Positions 15,796 to 28,072 of a stretch of 64,000 nucleotides of DNA are shown here, in pieces. This DNA is from Isoetes taiwanensis (Eukaryota > Streptophyta > Lycopodiopsida > Isoetales > Isoetaceae), in assembly GCA_021234155.1 (NCBI GenBank), contig JAJEKV010000071.1, positions 735,996 through 799,995 of the forward strand, written 5' to 3'. The notes below the pieces were generated by a model that worked only from the letters and a program-made list of their open reading frames with translations, was not told the DNA's origin and ran no database searches. Positions within the stretch are counted from its first letter, which is position 1. Every line of letters begins with the position of its first letter. Position numbers and translations under genes: made by a program.

Positions 15796-16008
15796 TCATA
15801 TGTCTGGACAACTCAAGGGTGTGGCATTCGCCTTCCACGCTCCAACTCGGCAAAGATTGGCAAAGCCTCCCCGACGTGGTTCCCCCAATCCATCTCCTCG
15901 CCTCAATCCAAAGATGGTGTGCACCGTATGGATAGAGGCAATGGATATGCGCTTTTCATGGGTAGATGAGTGTGCGTGTAGCATTATGGCCCCCGCCCAA
16001 CATGGGAT

Positions 16009-17754
16009 TTATGTGGCATTGGTAATGTGTCGCCTTTGACTGGCCCAAGGATGCCGGGCATCCCATAGCTTGCCGAGGAAGCATTTGTTTGCACTCGTGA
16101 TGCACCTACGCCTCCCGCGACATTCCAACCGCCGCCCATCGAAGCCTTTTTTCCCGCCAAAGCTTTTAAGCCCCATTGCCATAGTGTAAACGAGGTTAGG
16201 GAGACGAGTATCGTCCGTGAAGTAGACGATGTGTCTGTCAAGGGCCCCGCTTTGAAGAGGCAAGAAACCCGCTTTCCCGCAAAGATTACCCGATATGGGG
16301 ATCGTGGACTTCACCCCTGTGGCCCGTGCCAAGAAAGCTTTCAGACTTGCTCCAAGTCATTCCAACCCTGGGAAATTCACCGGCGAGGAAATTCACTGGC
16401 CCTGCACTCAACCCCATACGAAGCTAATGTGTTCTACTAGAACCTTGAATAGGTGTGATTGGTGGGCCCAATCATACAAACCGCCATGTGGCTATTGTTA
16501 TGCATTGCATAGAGTGCCTTCCAACCTACTGCAGCTCGCAACCGAATGGAATTGTCCCAGTTCATGGTCGACGGGAACTCCACCCCCAAATATTTGTAAG
16601 TGGACACCACTTCCACATTCTGGCCACGATAAGTTAGGGTTGGGGCTCTTGGCTGGCGTGCAGACGATACGAGAACTACCTTGATCTTGGCTAAGTTAAT
16701 GTTGAATGTGTGCTAGGAGGTCCACATCATTAGCATAGATCAGCTGCCTAGTGATTCGATCTAGAAGTTGAGCTCCAGTGCCTCCATTATTAGCGAGCCA
16801 TCTCTCCAGCTAATCAATGTACAGTCCAAATAGTGTGGGAGAGAGAGGGCATTCCTGGCGGACCCCAATATTCAATGGTTGGCCTGCTAGTTGCAGTCGG
16901 CCTGTACATGTCTCATATAACATGTACACTGCATTCTGCAATTCGGCAGGGACGTCTAGCTGCTGGAGTCTTGTCCACAGCTTTTCTCGAGGCACAGTGT
17001 CAAAAGCCTTGATGAAGTCTACGAAGCAACAATACAGATCTTGTCGAAGGTTCCTGCTGTCCTCAAGCAGAGTCCTCAGCGTGAAGATATGATCTATGGT
17101 AGAGCAACTCGGCCCAATCCCCCGCCAAGGCTTCTATTGCCTCCCCGCCCATCCTATCAACCGCCACTGAGGATCCCCCATGAGGAGCTTTGCAAACACT
17201 AAGCTAATCATAATGGTTCGGTAATTGGGCGGGCAGTGCGGGTCTCCTGCCTTGTAGATTGGAACAACCCTGCTAGTGGTCCATTGGGGAGGAAAACCTT
17301 CCCACAATGCCTTGTTAAACATCTCGGTTAGTACCCGTGACATAGATGGTCCTACCCACTTGAGTAACTTTGCCCGCAAAACCATCAAGGTCCGTGCTTT
17401 TCCATTGGCTAGACGTTGTAACCCCTTGGCGCTTACCTCCGCTTCGCGGATTTTCAGCATTGGGCCCCGGGGGAGGATAATGCCGCCTCGCGGCACCCTA
17501 AGGGTTGTAGAGCCGCCGCAGTGTATTGCCCCCACTAACTGGGAGTGATATTTCATGTGGGCGCATCGCCTCCCCGAAAGCACTCTTCGCCGTAAGGTCC
17601 CGGGATGCCGCCCGTGAGGAAGAACATTTCCGCTGATGGGCCGCAAATGTATCCGCCTTTCTAGCCTTAAGGAAAGTGCGGTATTGCTTGATCGTGATTC
17701 AGCGCGATAACAGATCTCGGACTTGGCAGAGCCAACATTTATGCTTATTTGCAC
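16009..17754 (-). pseudogene. LINE reverse transcriptase and C-terminal region remnant
   Basis: The N-terminal part of the reverse transcriptase is in 17,754-17,134: GLQRLANGKA, then LLKWVGP, FPPQWTTSRVVPIYKAGD and PPNYRTIMIS, the motif 0/1 region of LINE polymerases. The palm motif GVRQECPLSPTLFGLYID (GxxQGCPLSPxLF family) lies at 16,860-16,810. The YADD block is not found in order; the frame is lost between 16,800 and 16,340. The segment 16,332-16,009 matches the C-terminal part of the sister LINE (GVKSTIP, GFLPLQ, RHIVYF, RLPNL). Its differences from the sister copy lie mainly at CAG/CTG sites. Confidence 0.7.
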
Positions 17755-17856
17755 TCTCTGGCCGAACCATTGGTTACGATAAAGACCGCAGCTCTCGAGG
17801 TTTGGGGGGGCTTAATTTCTCCCAAAACATCTCTTTGCAAAGAGTCCCCGAGGATG

Positions 17857-18852
17857 TCAATGAGCCTCGTGATGCTCGGCCGCCTCCTGTTGAGCACCGC
17901 GGAAATGCTTGTCGTCCCCTCGTAGGCATCCGGAAGTAAGTATGAGCGGCCATAGTCCGGGCCTCGAGCCGGGCATACGAGGAGGTGTTGGGCAGACGTT
18001 TGGAGCAACCTGCCAAGCCAACTGCAAGTAGAGGGGGAGGTGATCTGAGTCCACCTCCTCATCCCTACAATCTGTTCCCACTCGAAAATGTTTGACGAGA
18101 TGCATGTCATGCTCGGCCACTAAAACATAGTCTACCACTGGACCCACCTCCCCGGTTCTCCCCGCCTCAGAAGTGTGTTGGCTAGTGGACCCACCACCTT
18201 CTAGTCCATTGCAAATCACTAGATCAAAGATACTACAGAAAGCAGCAAATACCGCCCCCATAGCGAGACCCGAATGTTAGCTGATGCCCAGCCTCAAGGG
18301 CTCAATTATGTATACATCATCTATCAAAGGGTCAAATCTCATCGGGTTGTTCAATGCAAAGCATGCATTGAAGTCCCCAACGAAAGCGTGACACTACCCT
18401 CCTCCTTGTACCGTTGTATGTCATCGTGATAGATCGACATAGGGCTCGAACCGATCCATATCCAATGGGTTGTAGAAGTTGCTCCCCACCATGTGGGAAG
18501 TAGCAGCCGCCACAAAGAGAGGGCTACCACCGCATTCTCGCGACACGCACTCCACAAGCACTGCTATGTCCCTATTTTCCCGCGGCATTCATTGAAGATG
18601 GAGTGACGATGGTATCCTCGCAAATCGGGTAGTTTATGTCCAAAGATGCCCCCATGTTTCCATGAAGAAGATGAGATCCATATCGGGCGGCAACCGAAGT
18701 TGAGATCGCCCCGCCATGGGAAGCCCCGACAACCCGAGATCATGCGCAGTAATAATCCCTATTCGCCGCGTGAGCGCCGCAAGAGGGTTTGGGTGGGTGG
18801 CAAGGGGTGGTGGTGGAGATGGAGGCGTATGTGGCATGTGGCATGTTGGCAA
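17857..18852 (-). pseudogene. LINE endonuclease domain remnant
   Basis: At 18,680-18,640 the minus strand encodes MDLIFFMETWGH, the Glu motif at the start of LINE endonucleases; the sister copy at 24,829 has a close counterpart. At 18,150-18,020 it encodes VVDYVLVAEHD and VDSDHLPLYLQL, the 'DYVL...SDHLPL' motif that ends the domain. Between them the frame is broken, and the GDFNA motif is only partly recognisable. This is the nicking domain of a dead element. Confidence 0.65.
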
Positions 18853-19099
18853 TGGCGTGTGAGGCCATCGTGAAAGCAGAGAGCGTGAGGTGCAACCGGG
18901 GCCGCAGCGTAAGGGCTCGAGGGTTTGGGGTGCCTCGTGATCCGCATTTGGTGGATCAAGATCTCAGATCCTTCCCGACCAGCCCCCCGCCCCCTTCCCC
19001 GCTTATGGACACTCTTGACTTTCTCCAACCCATGCCTCAAGGGTCCTCTTGTCAGGTTAGAGTCGATCCCCGCCCACGCATGTGGCAGTCCCCTTCAAC

Positions 19100-20376
19100 C
19101 GCCCGCCTTTGGTGTAGAATGGTGGCTCGCCGCTAATGCGGTCCCTCGACCGCGGAAGGTGACCACCCGGAACGGGCCGAAGCTAATTCCATGGATGGTC
19201 GCCCTAACAATGTGTATGGGCGGTGAAATGTCATCCGGCCGTGATCCGTGGTTCCGAGTCGAAGTTGATGAGGTGCTCTCCCCGCCTCCCTCGCCTGCCG
19301 CGCACCACCACATTGTGGCTCCCCGCCCGGCCCCGGAACTCGGGCGGTCGGGCTCGCGATGGCTACCATGCATACGCCGCTTATGCGATATATACGGACA
19401 TGGGTTGTGGCCTGTGGTGAGGTGGTGGTGGCATGGGGCCGCTTGGTGATGCAAATGGGTGGGCTGCCCCGCTGGCCCTTTGCAGTGGGTCGGGCATGTG
19501 GATCTGCCATGTCCTGCGGTTATGGCCTCCGCCTTCAGTAGTCGAGCTGAGCTCATGCTGGAATTGTTGTTGCCTTGCCAATTCACATGTGCATTGCCAC
19601 AATTGTTCATGGGCTTCCGCATGAAGGCCCTTGCCTTGCTGGGCAATGGTTGCCCGGAGCTCCTGCAACTTCTGATCTCATGTCTCGGCCTTCCTCTGAA
19701 GTACTCTCAACTTCGACTCGCTCGCTTCAAAGGTAGACTGACGCTTCGCATGGTGGTGATGGCCTCCACGACTTCTGATTGGAGGCGTGAGATGGTTGCT
19801 ATTGTCTCCCGGATAGCACGCTGCCTATCTTGTGCCATGGTCTGTATGATGGTGGAGAGGGAGTCCACACGAGTCCGCAGGTCAAGTAGATCTTGCTTCT
19901 ATTGTTGTCTTTCGAAGTGTGCAAAACGGATGCCGTCTTCCAGTTGTTGTATGCGGGTTCCATTCTCGCAATCCATCGACTCTCATTGCCGCTTGTTTTT
20001 CGAGAACATGGGGTGCCGAGAACTGGATCTCTTCTGCCACATCTACCATTCGAGCCCTGTTGCATGCGATTCTTGCCTCCGCTGTTTCAAGGTCGCCATT
20101 CGCACTGGCCCACCGTCAGTCCGGAATAACAATCGCCCTCTTGGTCGGTCTTTGCTGATTGGGCCTTCGCCCGTGCCTCTCTCCTCATGGAAGTGGCCTC
20201 TCCCTTGTTCTTCTCGTCTGGTTGGAGCCGTTTTCGTGGGGGGCCATCTGCTTGATTCTCCTAGGCAGGCTCGCCTTTGTCCTGAGACCGGCGCCTTGGA
20301 GGCATGCCTGGATATTAGTGGGGAACTGGGTCTGGGCCAGCTTCTGGCTGCTGCCGGTGGCCAGTTCCCATTCTAG
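19100..20376 (-). pseudogene. LINE ORF1-like region (coiled coil)
   Basis: Minus-strand frames include LRTRVDSLSTIIQTMAQD and ELRATIAQQGKGLHAEAHEQL, heptad-like segments that suggest a coiled coil, followed by a Pro/His-rich segment. A shorter homologous stretch begins the plus-strand LINE at 23,760 (LRATITQ). A 305-codon plus-strand frame over 19,459-20,376 is antisense to this and has no recognisable domain, so I treat it as a shadow. I see no nucleic-acid-binding motif here, so ORF1 identity rests on position and homology. Confidence 0.45.
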
Positions 20377-20884
20377 AGCAGGAATCTGCTCATTGTTGCT
20401 GCTCCACATAACATATAGTTTTATTGTTGTTCATTTGCAGAAACAATATAAAAGAACTACACGCGGACTTTTTTTTGGGGTGGTTGTGTGTGGATTGTCT
20501 TGCCATTAAAATGCCAATTCTCTAGTGCAAAGTGTCATTCGTCATCTTATAAAAGAGATAAATAATTAGAGGTTAGTCAAAGGATGACTATAACATTTAA
20601 GCATGTATGTAGCCCATACTCTACCTACCCCTCTCGCAACATGTCTACGTAGATGACGTTCCCTTGAGTAGACATCAGAAAGTTGGATGAAGTGCTCCAA
20701 CTGATAAAAATACTGATGCAAAATATTTCTTGGACCTTTTTGATGAGATTCTCAATGTCCACTCTTGGTATTTCATGCAAATGAGAGTGATATTATCATT
20801 CCCAATCATGAACCCAAAGCATGCACGATAAAAATAACACTAGAGATATGATACTCCTTGTCACATAGGTAATCGTGGGTGACC
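20377..20884. other. Flanking sequence with inverted relative of another repeat
   Basis: No gene. The stretch at about 20,740-20,840 is the reverse complement of a diverged copy of the repeat found at 28,440-28,515 and 30,660-30,745, sharing the GATTGGGAA and ATCACTCTCATT type words. It shows that this repeat family occurs in both orientations in the window. Confidence 0.45.
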
Positions 20885-21475
20885 AGGAATAAATTACTAA
20901 TCGCATATTTCTTATTAGCCAGAATGACGTTAGCTAAACTTAACTCGATATTAATCCCAAAACTTTCTGTGGTTTAGCTAAACTCTACACATTTTTCCTC
21001 TCATACTTTCTAGCATTTAGCTAAACTAACCCAAACATCAACCCAAAAATTTCTATGGTGTGGCCAACAGAAAATATTAAGCCAAATTACTATATTTTTT
21101 TTTCAATATATTCCGTTTATTTTGGTCATTTTCTTTGTAAAAACATTCTAAAATAATGCTAACCAGCAAAGTCTAGGACTCAAATTAATTCATAATGCTA
21201 GAAACTAAACTACTAATCATATACTTCATATAAACTAGAATGATGTTAGCTAAACTGGCCCAAAATTCATTTTAAAAGTTTCTATGGTTTAGCTAAACAA
21301 TACAAAATTTCACTCTCTTACTTTCTAGCATTTGGCTAAAGAGCTCCAAGGTTGGTGCAAATCCAAAAACAAGCTTAAGCTAAAATTATCATTTTTTCCC
21401 CAATTTTTTCCATTTACTTTAGCCAATTTTTTTTTAAAATGTACTAAAAAATCGCCAAATAGCTAAGTTTAGCCT
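20885..21475. repeat. Imperfect tandem duplication, period about 320 bases
   Basis: Two head-to-tail copies start near 20,886 and 21,206. Each runs ACTAATC, TTAGCTAAACT, TTCTAGCATTT, then an AT-rich tail with TTTTTTCAAT-like sequence. The word TTAGCTAAAC recurs several times within each copy. It is noncoding and AT-rich; the copies are clearly diverged, so the duplication is old. Confidence 0.7.
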
Positions 21476-21944
21476 TTAAATTATTCCATGGTGGTGACAT
21501 GGTGACCAAATACATACCAACTACACAGATGGAGAAGCAAATAAGACAAGAAAAAATAGAAGAAATAGATGACGTAAGAATCTTAGAAATAGAGGATTCT
21601 AGGTATTAGGCTCACAAAGAATTTCTCTCAGAGACAATATTTATTGTATACCTTACCTTGACATACCGACATCCGCAGTAAGCATTTCTATTACATATCA
21701 CATGAATGATCCAAACTTTTTAATCTTTCAAAGTCTAATTCAAGACTTCTTCAAATAAACAAGGTCGACGACTACATACCACCTACAGATACAACAAATC
21801 CACAAGTTAAACTCACAACTAAGTATCAAATATCTAGTTACAAGTTAATAAGCAAATGGATAAAGATTATTCAGTACTCTGAGATCTTAACTACTTCACA
21901 AAAACTGACTTAAGATCCATGTGACGCTACCAATATCTATAGGA

Positions 21945-22112
21945 TGCTCCCATCGTATAAATATGGGAATTTCCTCCCCTGCTTAACTACATCACCATAG
22001 AAGGATCCTCCCCACAAACTCGACCACTTGGGATGGCCAAGTGTCCGGGCAAGGAACACAGAGGTGTCATTCGTCCCACGTCCTCTATGGGAATCCTATA
22101 CAGCAGAAGCGT
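21945..22112 (+). repeat. Direct repeat, copy 1 of 2
   Basis: About 165 bases, from GATGCTCCCATC to TATACAGCAGAAGCG, repeated in the same orientation at 22,927-23,105. Spacing is about 980 bases. The pair could be the ends of a small terminal-repeat element, but I see no primer-binding site, so this stays a repeat call. Confidence 0.7.
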
Positions 22113-22926
22113 ACATACATGTTAGCACACAACAATCATGCTCGAATAATATACCACCACGAAGGGTGGTCCATCCATCAACATCATCTACATGGTAATA
22201 CAAGTACAAGATAACATAAGTAATACATCATAAGCAAGGGCTCTACCCTGGGCTCAAATCCATGGGGTCAACTGATGGTCAGGGCCGCAAGATATCAGCA
22301 GACGGAAGTATAGCATAGTGTTGGCTGGTATAGAACAATGGCTAGGGTAGTCACTCCATCCGCCTCCCTCCCCGCACACACTTTGCGCATAGGTCAAACA
22401 TGCTATGACGTGATTGTAGCCCTCCGCAGATGTAATCCCATGGAATCACCCTATGAGACTACTCCGGTTACATCTCCCCTGGTCCGATGAGGCAGTGTCA
22501 TGGAGGCGCCCCCCCATGAGCATGATGGATCCCCTGGGTGTGTTAGAGGACATGTGCCACATCGGCAAAGACACCGTGATCCATACCCCGACTTACTCCC
22601 CTAAATCTAAAGGCCAACTCTCCAACCTCGCTCGAAGTTCGGGATGTCCATATAGGCACGCCTTCAAGGACCCAAGGAGTGTCGACCCATACTCGGCCCC
22701 AACGCGAGGGCCTTCCACTATAAGCCTAGCACACCGTGAGGAGTCCATGTAGTCACGCTTAGACAAGACCCCCCCCCCATTCACCATCATGCTCAAGTAT
22801 TTCATGTGAATCACTTCATAGCATCCACGCCTGTGTGGGCTCTTGTGCATGCACCGCAATTACGGGTTTTAAGGGTTATAACTAGGAACATCTCTATTTC
22901 TAGGAAGCTGTGCCTACCCGGTCCTC
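22113..22926. other. Spacer between direct repeats
   Basis: 814 bases between the two direct repeats. Frames at 22,453-22,752 (plus) and 22,593-22,859 (minus) overlap each other and show no known motif. It could be the body of a short non-autonomous element. Confidence 0.35.
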
Positions 22927-23105
22927 TCCACAATTTATAATGATGCTCCCATCAGATAAATATAAGAATCCCCCTCCCGTGGTGACTACATCACCATAGA
23001 AAGGCCATCCGTCAAACTCGGACCACTTGAAATGGCCAAGTGTCCGGGCGAGGAACATGGAGGTGTCATTCGTTCCACTTCCTCTATGGGAATCGTATAC
23101 AGCAG
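22927..23105 (+). repeat. Direct repeat, copy 2 of 2
   Basis: Second copy of the repeat at 21,945-22,112. The shared core reads CCAAGTGTCCGGGC...GGTGTCATTCGT...CCTCTATGGGAATC. The two copies differ at roughly one base in six to ten. Confidence 0.7.
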
Positions 23106-23119
23106 AAGCGGCTGTGGGG

Positions 23120-23718
23120 ATTATAAAATGGCCCGAAAAAGATAGGCAAAGTATACAGCTTTGAGATTGGATTATGACTACTATATATCCTAGAGGACAT
23201 CATTTATCAAGAAAAAAAATAATAAGATAGCATGGACATGAGACTTTCCTCCTTCTCATGACCTTGGTACATGGATTATAGATGCTTGTATTGTGGGGCT
23301 ATGCAATGAAATGAAAAGCAGAGCTCCTTGCTTCAATGATTTGACGGGCGAAACCTTTTTGCCATTGATGTTGACATGACTGTCGTGTTACTAAGGTCTA
23401 CATAAGGGACTCGCAATAGAACCCACCTCATTATAATGCGGCATTAAGAAGAGGTACTATAAATGCAAAGCTTTTACAAAAACAATATTGGAAGCAGAGT
23501 TTCCATATTTCAAATTTTTTGGTGCATAATAATGCCGAAGCCCTATTCAAGTTTAAGAGCAAGCAATTCCTCGCTATTTCCAAATTTTTGGAATGACAAT
23601 CAGCAATTTTCGTGGCCAAACAATAGGAATGGTTGATTTGTCTCTACCAGATCCAAAGATTTCATCACGCATAACTTTATATGGTACTCTTTGAGAGCTC
23701 AAGATATCCAAGGCATAA
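23120..23718 (+). repeat. Unnamed repeat, copy 1, part left of LINE
   Basis: Matches 29,095-29,520 and then 30,080-30,426 of the second copy. Shared text includes AAGATAGGCAAAGTATACAG, GACTTTCCTCCTTCTCATGA and GAGCTCAAGA. Compared with copy 2 it lacks about 570 bases (29,510-30,080) and has only two TAA units where copy 2 has about fifty. It stops at GGCATAA (23,718), where the LINE begins. Confidence 0.8.
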
Positions 23719-24828
23719 CCCTACAAAGTAGGGTGAGACACGTGCACGTGAGATACAGTGATCTCCGAGCAACCATTACCCAAAGAAGGCGGTGGGCCTC
23801 CATGCCGAGGTCCATGAACAATTACTGCGAAGGTAACCTAATGAGTTGGCCAAGCGCCAGAGATTTCAACCGAGCTAGCCTCCCCGACTCCACGCAGCCA
23901 GAGGCCGCAACATTGGGCCGACAAGCACACATGTTCCATTGTACCCCACCGCCGCCAAACAAAGCAGACAGACACCACCGCTTCCATCTCGCGACACGAC
24001 ACCGCCTCTTGCCGCGGAATGCCCCCACATGCTCCGTGCAATGCATCACCGGGCTGACAAAATAATGTTGCCCTCGCGAACTCGCGAGCAGCAGAGCTGG
24101 TCACGGCCATAATGTGGTGGTACGTGGACTCTCTGAGGAGGCAGGAGAGGATCTCACCAAGTTTATCCAGATTAGATCCTATCTCGCATGGCATTTCGTA
24201 ATGCAAAGGCACATTGTTCGAAAGCAAGCCGCCTTTGGGCTCCACGCACGTATCGCCCTGCTGTGGCCTTCTACAAGGGCGCATATGCGAAAAGGCGGAG
24301 GCAATTCCCGGGGGCAGAGTAGGCAATTGGGACTACTTTATGTCGACCAGATCTTACTCTCGGCGCAACAGAGTCATGCCGGCAAAGAAATCGCTCAAGT
24401 CGTGGACGCCCGTCGCCGCCGGGGGGTGCCGTAAGCCTAGTCCGGTAAAAGCCAAGATTTTTAGGTCGGCGCCACCGAGGTCACCGGCGCACGCGCCAAA
24501 CCGCTGCCACCTCGCACGCCACTAGTACCCCTATCGCACCTCCTCGCCCCCCGCCGCCCAACCCCCCCGCAACCGAAATGTATCATCGAAGCCGCCTACA
24601 TCAAATGCCAACAAATAGGAACTGTGTTCTCCGATGGTATCTTGGAACTGCTAGTTTCCTTGAGCATAAAGGGAAGCTCCCAACACACCGTTCCCCGCAA
24701 CCGAACGTATCATCGAGCCGCCTACATCAAATGCCAACAAATAGGAACCGTACTCCTGGATGGTATCTTTGAACCGGGGCTTCCCTTGGCATAAAGGGGA
24801 GAGAGTCTCAACTCTATTGCACTAGATA

Positions 24829-25250
24829 TGGATCTCATTTTCCTCATTGAAACATGGGAACATGGAGGGCACAGTCGCCGAACGCCCTAAAGCTATCCGT
24901 GATTTCTGCTCAATGAGTGCATGTGCAAGTGAGGACATGGCGTGGGTTGCCTCGGCTACTATCGCGGTAACCTTGGGGCATTCAGTCTCTCACGCACAAA
25001 ACGCATTGTGTACAATCGATACTTATGGGTGCGCTGCGGTAAAGATGACGCTGGCAAAGATTCTCTTCATAGCAAAGATGCTACTTTCCACATGCCGAGA
25101 GCAACTTTTATAACACGATTTGATATGGATAGATTGGAGCCCTATGTCGATCTATATGATGACATACAGCAGCACAAACAGTTGGGCAAGTTTATGTTGC
25201 TTGGCTTAATTTTAATGCACCACGGGAGCCTAACAGTCCCAAAATTTGAG
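24829..25250 (+). pseudogene. LINE endonuclease remnant
   Basis: Starts with MDLIFLIETWEH (catalytic Glu motif). A frame at 24,942-25,316 continues with KRIVYNRYLWVRCGKDD, then MDRLEPYVDLYDDIQQHKQ and KFMLLG, the lead-in to the GDFNA motif, which is lost to a frame change. The homologous minus-strand LINE shows the same order. Confidence 0.6.
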
Positions 25251-25984
25251 CTCCCCGGCAGAGGACGCCTTGCAACCGAACCCCCGCAGAGGGGGTTTGG
25301 TCAAGGGTGTCGATGACAACCATTTTTCGCTATGGCGGCAAAAGGCGGTTGTTGTTGCCGGGTAGTATCTTCGATCCGGTTATTTGTAATGGGTTGGCAC
25401 AATGGCCATCTTCTAGTCATTGACTTGTAGACGGTGGAGAACCAAGGGGCTGCCCCAAGGTGGGTGGATTATCCACTGGTTGAGGAACAAGATCTGCACC
25501 GGGTTACCCATTTTTCCATTGAATAGACACTCCAGGACGCAGGAAGTGGACTCCGGACTACCAGCCCCCGCTCGCGGCATCTCCATTGGCGTGCTCCCCG
25601 CATCTATCGCCTCAACACCCCGTGTGCCCCAAATGCTACCGGACTACCGTCGTGCGGGGACCTATGCCCAAACCGCTGAGCATGACTCGGCAGACCGGCC
25701 GCATCTCTCCACACTTCAACAAGCACTGTTGAGCCGACGCGACCTGCCTCGACAACCGGCCGAGAGATGCCACTCACCTACAACTCCGGGCGCTACCACC
25801 TTCCCCGTAACAGTGGTTCGATGCCGAAAGTGTCGAGCTCAAGCGCACACTTCCGGCAAGTCACGATCCCACCTCCCCCCACAAAGCCATCAGTCAATAC
25901 CGCTCCTTCCTCAAGAACAAGAAAGCCGATACCTAGCGGAGCATCAAAGAATGTGATGTTTGATCTCCGGATTGGCATGATAGG

Positions 25985-27140
25985 CATGGCTCGGTCATCA
26001 CAGGAGGATGTCATCATGGGCCTACAACGTCTAGCTAATGGGAAGGCAGCCATTTAGATGGCATGCGAGGCAAAACTTCGAAATGGGTTGGGCCTCCACC
26101 GGTGCTCGTTCTCACAAAGATTATTCAACAAAGCATTGCAAGAAGGCTTCCCTCCACAAAGGGACCACTAGTAGAGTTGTGCCCATATACAAAGCGGGGG
26201 ACCCTCAATGCCCGCCAACTATCGTACTATTATGATCAGCTCTCTCTTTGCAAAATGTTGTATCGGGCATCCTTGAGCAAATGGGCCGGCAATATGGGCA
26301 GAGGAGGCGGATCGCGAGCTCTCACGGGTAAGTTTTCGCCCGGGCATTCCACCATTGATCATATCTTCACTCTGCAAGACATTGATTGAGGATAGCAGAA
26401 TCACCGACAAGACCTGTACTATTGTTTCGTGGATTTCGCGAAAAGCTTTTGACACAAAGTGCCGGGGACGGGTTATGGGACGGATCATGGCGGCCGGGGA
26501 CTCCCCTTGACTTGCGCGAGAATACAGTGTATAGAACGAGGCGCGCGTTTCGAGCCGTATCACATCGTCGAACAGCCGTAATCGTAGTATTGGAGCGTCA
26601 AGGTTGCCCCCTCTCCCCACACTCTTTGGCCAATACATTGACCGGAACCTGGAAGATTGGCTCTCGAGCATGGAGGTGCGGGCTTCATCTCATGCATCAC
26701 ACAATCCGGCAACTCATATATGCTGATGATGTCAACCTCCTGGCCTATACTCCAGAGGACATGCAACGTCACCTAGATGCTCTCGACACTTTTTGCCAAT
26801 TCACCGGCATGCGAGTTAACTTGGCCAAAACTAGAGTGCTGCTAGTCTCATCATCCCGTCAGCCAAGGCTTCCCTCATTTACTTACTGGGGGACGGGGAT
26901 GTAGAGGTGGCTCGACCTACAAGTACTTGGGGATCGAGTTCTCTACTACCACCCATTGGGATGCTGCCATCAGGTTGCGGGTCACGGCAGGTTGGAAAGC
27001 ACTATATGCCATGCAGAACAACAACCACAAGGCAGAGTTGTATGCCTGGGGCTACCAGTCATACTTATTTCGGGCATTGGTCAAGCCGGTCCTTTTATAT
27101 GGGGCGCGGTGTGGGATCCGATGATATCCTTCAACACATG
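25985..27140 (+). pseudogene. LINE reverse transcriptase remnant
   Basis: Blocks in order: DVIMGLQRLANGKA (about 26,007), a broken version of the PIYKAGDP region (26,160-26,230), KFSPGHSTIDHIFTLQDID (about 26,330; the 'GFRPGHST' fingers motif), then LIYADDVNLLAYTPEDMQRH (about 26,710; catalytic YADD) and FTGMRVNLAKTRVLLV. A following block encodes KPVLLYGARCG, as in the thumb region. At least six frame changes separate these. The element cannot make a polymerase as written. Confidence 0.75.
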
Positions 27141-27173
27141 GAATGACCTCGGCAAAGTGCTGAGAAAGCCTTC

Positions 27174-27760
27174 TTGGCACGAGCCCTTGGGGTAAAGTCC
27201 ACAATTCCATACCAGATCCTACTCCAGGAGACAGGTTTTCTACCCCTTCAACGAGCTGCATTGGAACGCCATATCATTTACTTCCAGAAGGTGGTTGCTA
27301 TGGGTGATATACGTTTGCCCAACCTTGCTTTGGCCATGGCCATGTGTCCCCAATGCCTGAAAGCCTGCTGGAAGGACAAGCAAGCTCAGTGGTTCTCATG
27401 GGGTGTACAGGCAAACAGATGCGTACATGTAAGGACAAAGAAAGATCACAAGGCACTTAAGTTGTACCTGGATGCTACGTTCCTTCGCAAGCTCTGGGAT
27501 GCAGATGCTCTGGCGCACATTAAGCTGGCACACTATCAGCAGCAAGTCAACCCCAGGCTCACGAGAGGCCCACACCAATACTTATACACCCAGTTGCCCA
27601 TGAAGAAGCGCAGACTTATAGCTTCCATTCGCACGGGTGCACATCGCCTCCGCATTGAGACAGGACGTTGGGCTCGGGAAGCACGAGAGCAAAGGCTTTG
27701 CCAGTATTGCCACTAGGGCGCCATTGAGGATGAATATCATGCCCTCCAGATCTGCCCAGC
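27174..27760 (+). pseudogene. LINE ORF2 C-terminal zinc-binding region
   Basis: A 180-codon open frame carries ALGVKSTIP, GFLPLQRAALERHIIYF and TGAHRLRIETGRW, then CQYCH. After one stop the same frame reads EDEYHALQICPAF. Together these form the CxxC...H...C arrangement common at the C-terminus of LINE ORF2 proteins, thought to bind nucleic acid. This is the best preserved part of the element. Confidence 0.7.
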
Positions 27761-28072
27761 GTTTGCCCATATCAGAGAGCGGTATATTCGATTACTAGTG
27801 CCTGGCCAAACATGAGCTGTTGAATACGGCGTCAGTGGGTTTGTTGGGGTCATACCTCTAGGAGGTTATGGATGCACGTACTCAGTTGTGTCTTCCGGGA
27901 TGGTATTGAACTGTCCTATACAATTTTATAGCATGCCAGCAGACTTATTACTGCGAAGGTTTTTCCCTCGAAAACCAACGCAGGGGGGTTTTAATCCCGT
28001 CAAGTACACGTTTGCTGCTCTCTTTTGTTTGGGTCCTATAAGCCCCGGTCGGTCTCGTGGGCTAAAAACTCC

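Larger units (their letters stand above)
15796..20376 (-). mobile_element. Decayed LINE, near full length
   Basis: On the minus strand from high to low coordinates the order is an ORF1-like coiled-coil region (about 20,376-19,100), endonuclease (18,852-17,857), reverse transcriptase (17,754-16,810) and a C-terminal region (16,332-15,796). Each block is homologous to the plus-strand LINE at 23,719-28,204: for example both encode GLQRLANGKA and a C-terminal GVKSTIP. It is broken by many frame changes. It lacks the TCTAC tail seen in the other copy, so its 3' end is uncertain. Confidence 0.75.

Noticed and set aside
19459-20376. A 305-codon open frame on the plus strand
   Set aside because: It is antisense to the LINE ORF1-like region, has no recognisable domain, and low stop density is expected in this GC-richer segment.
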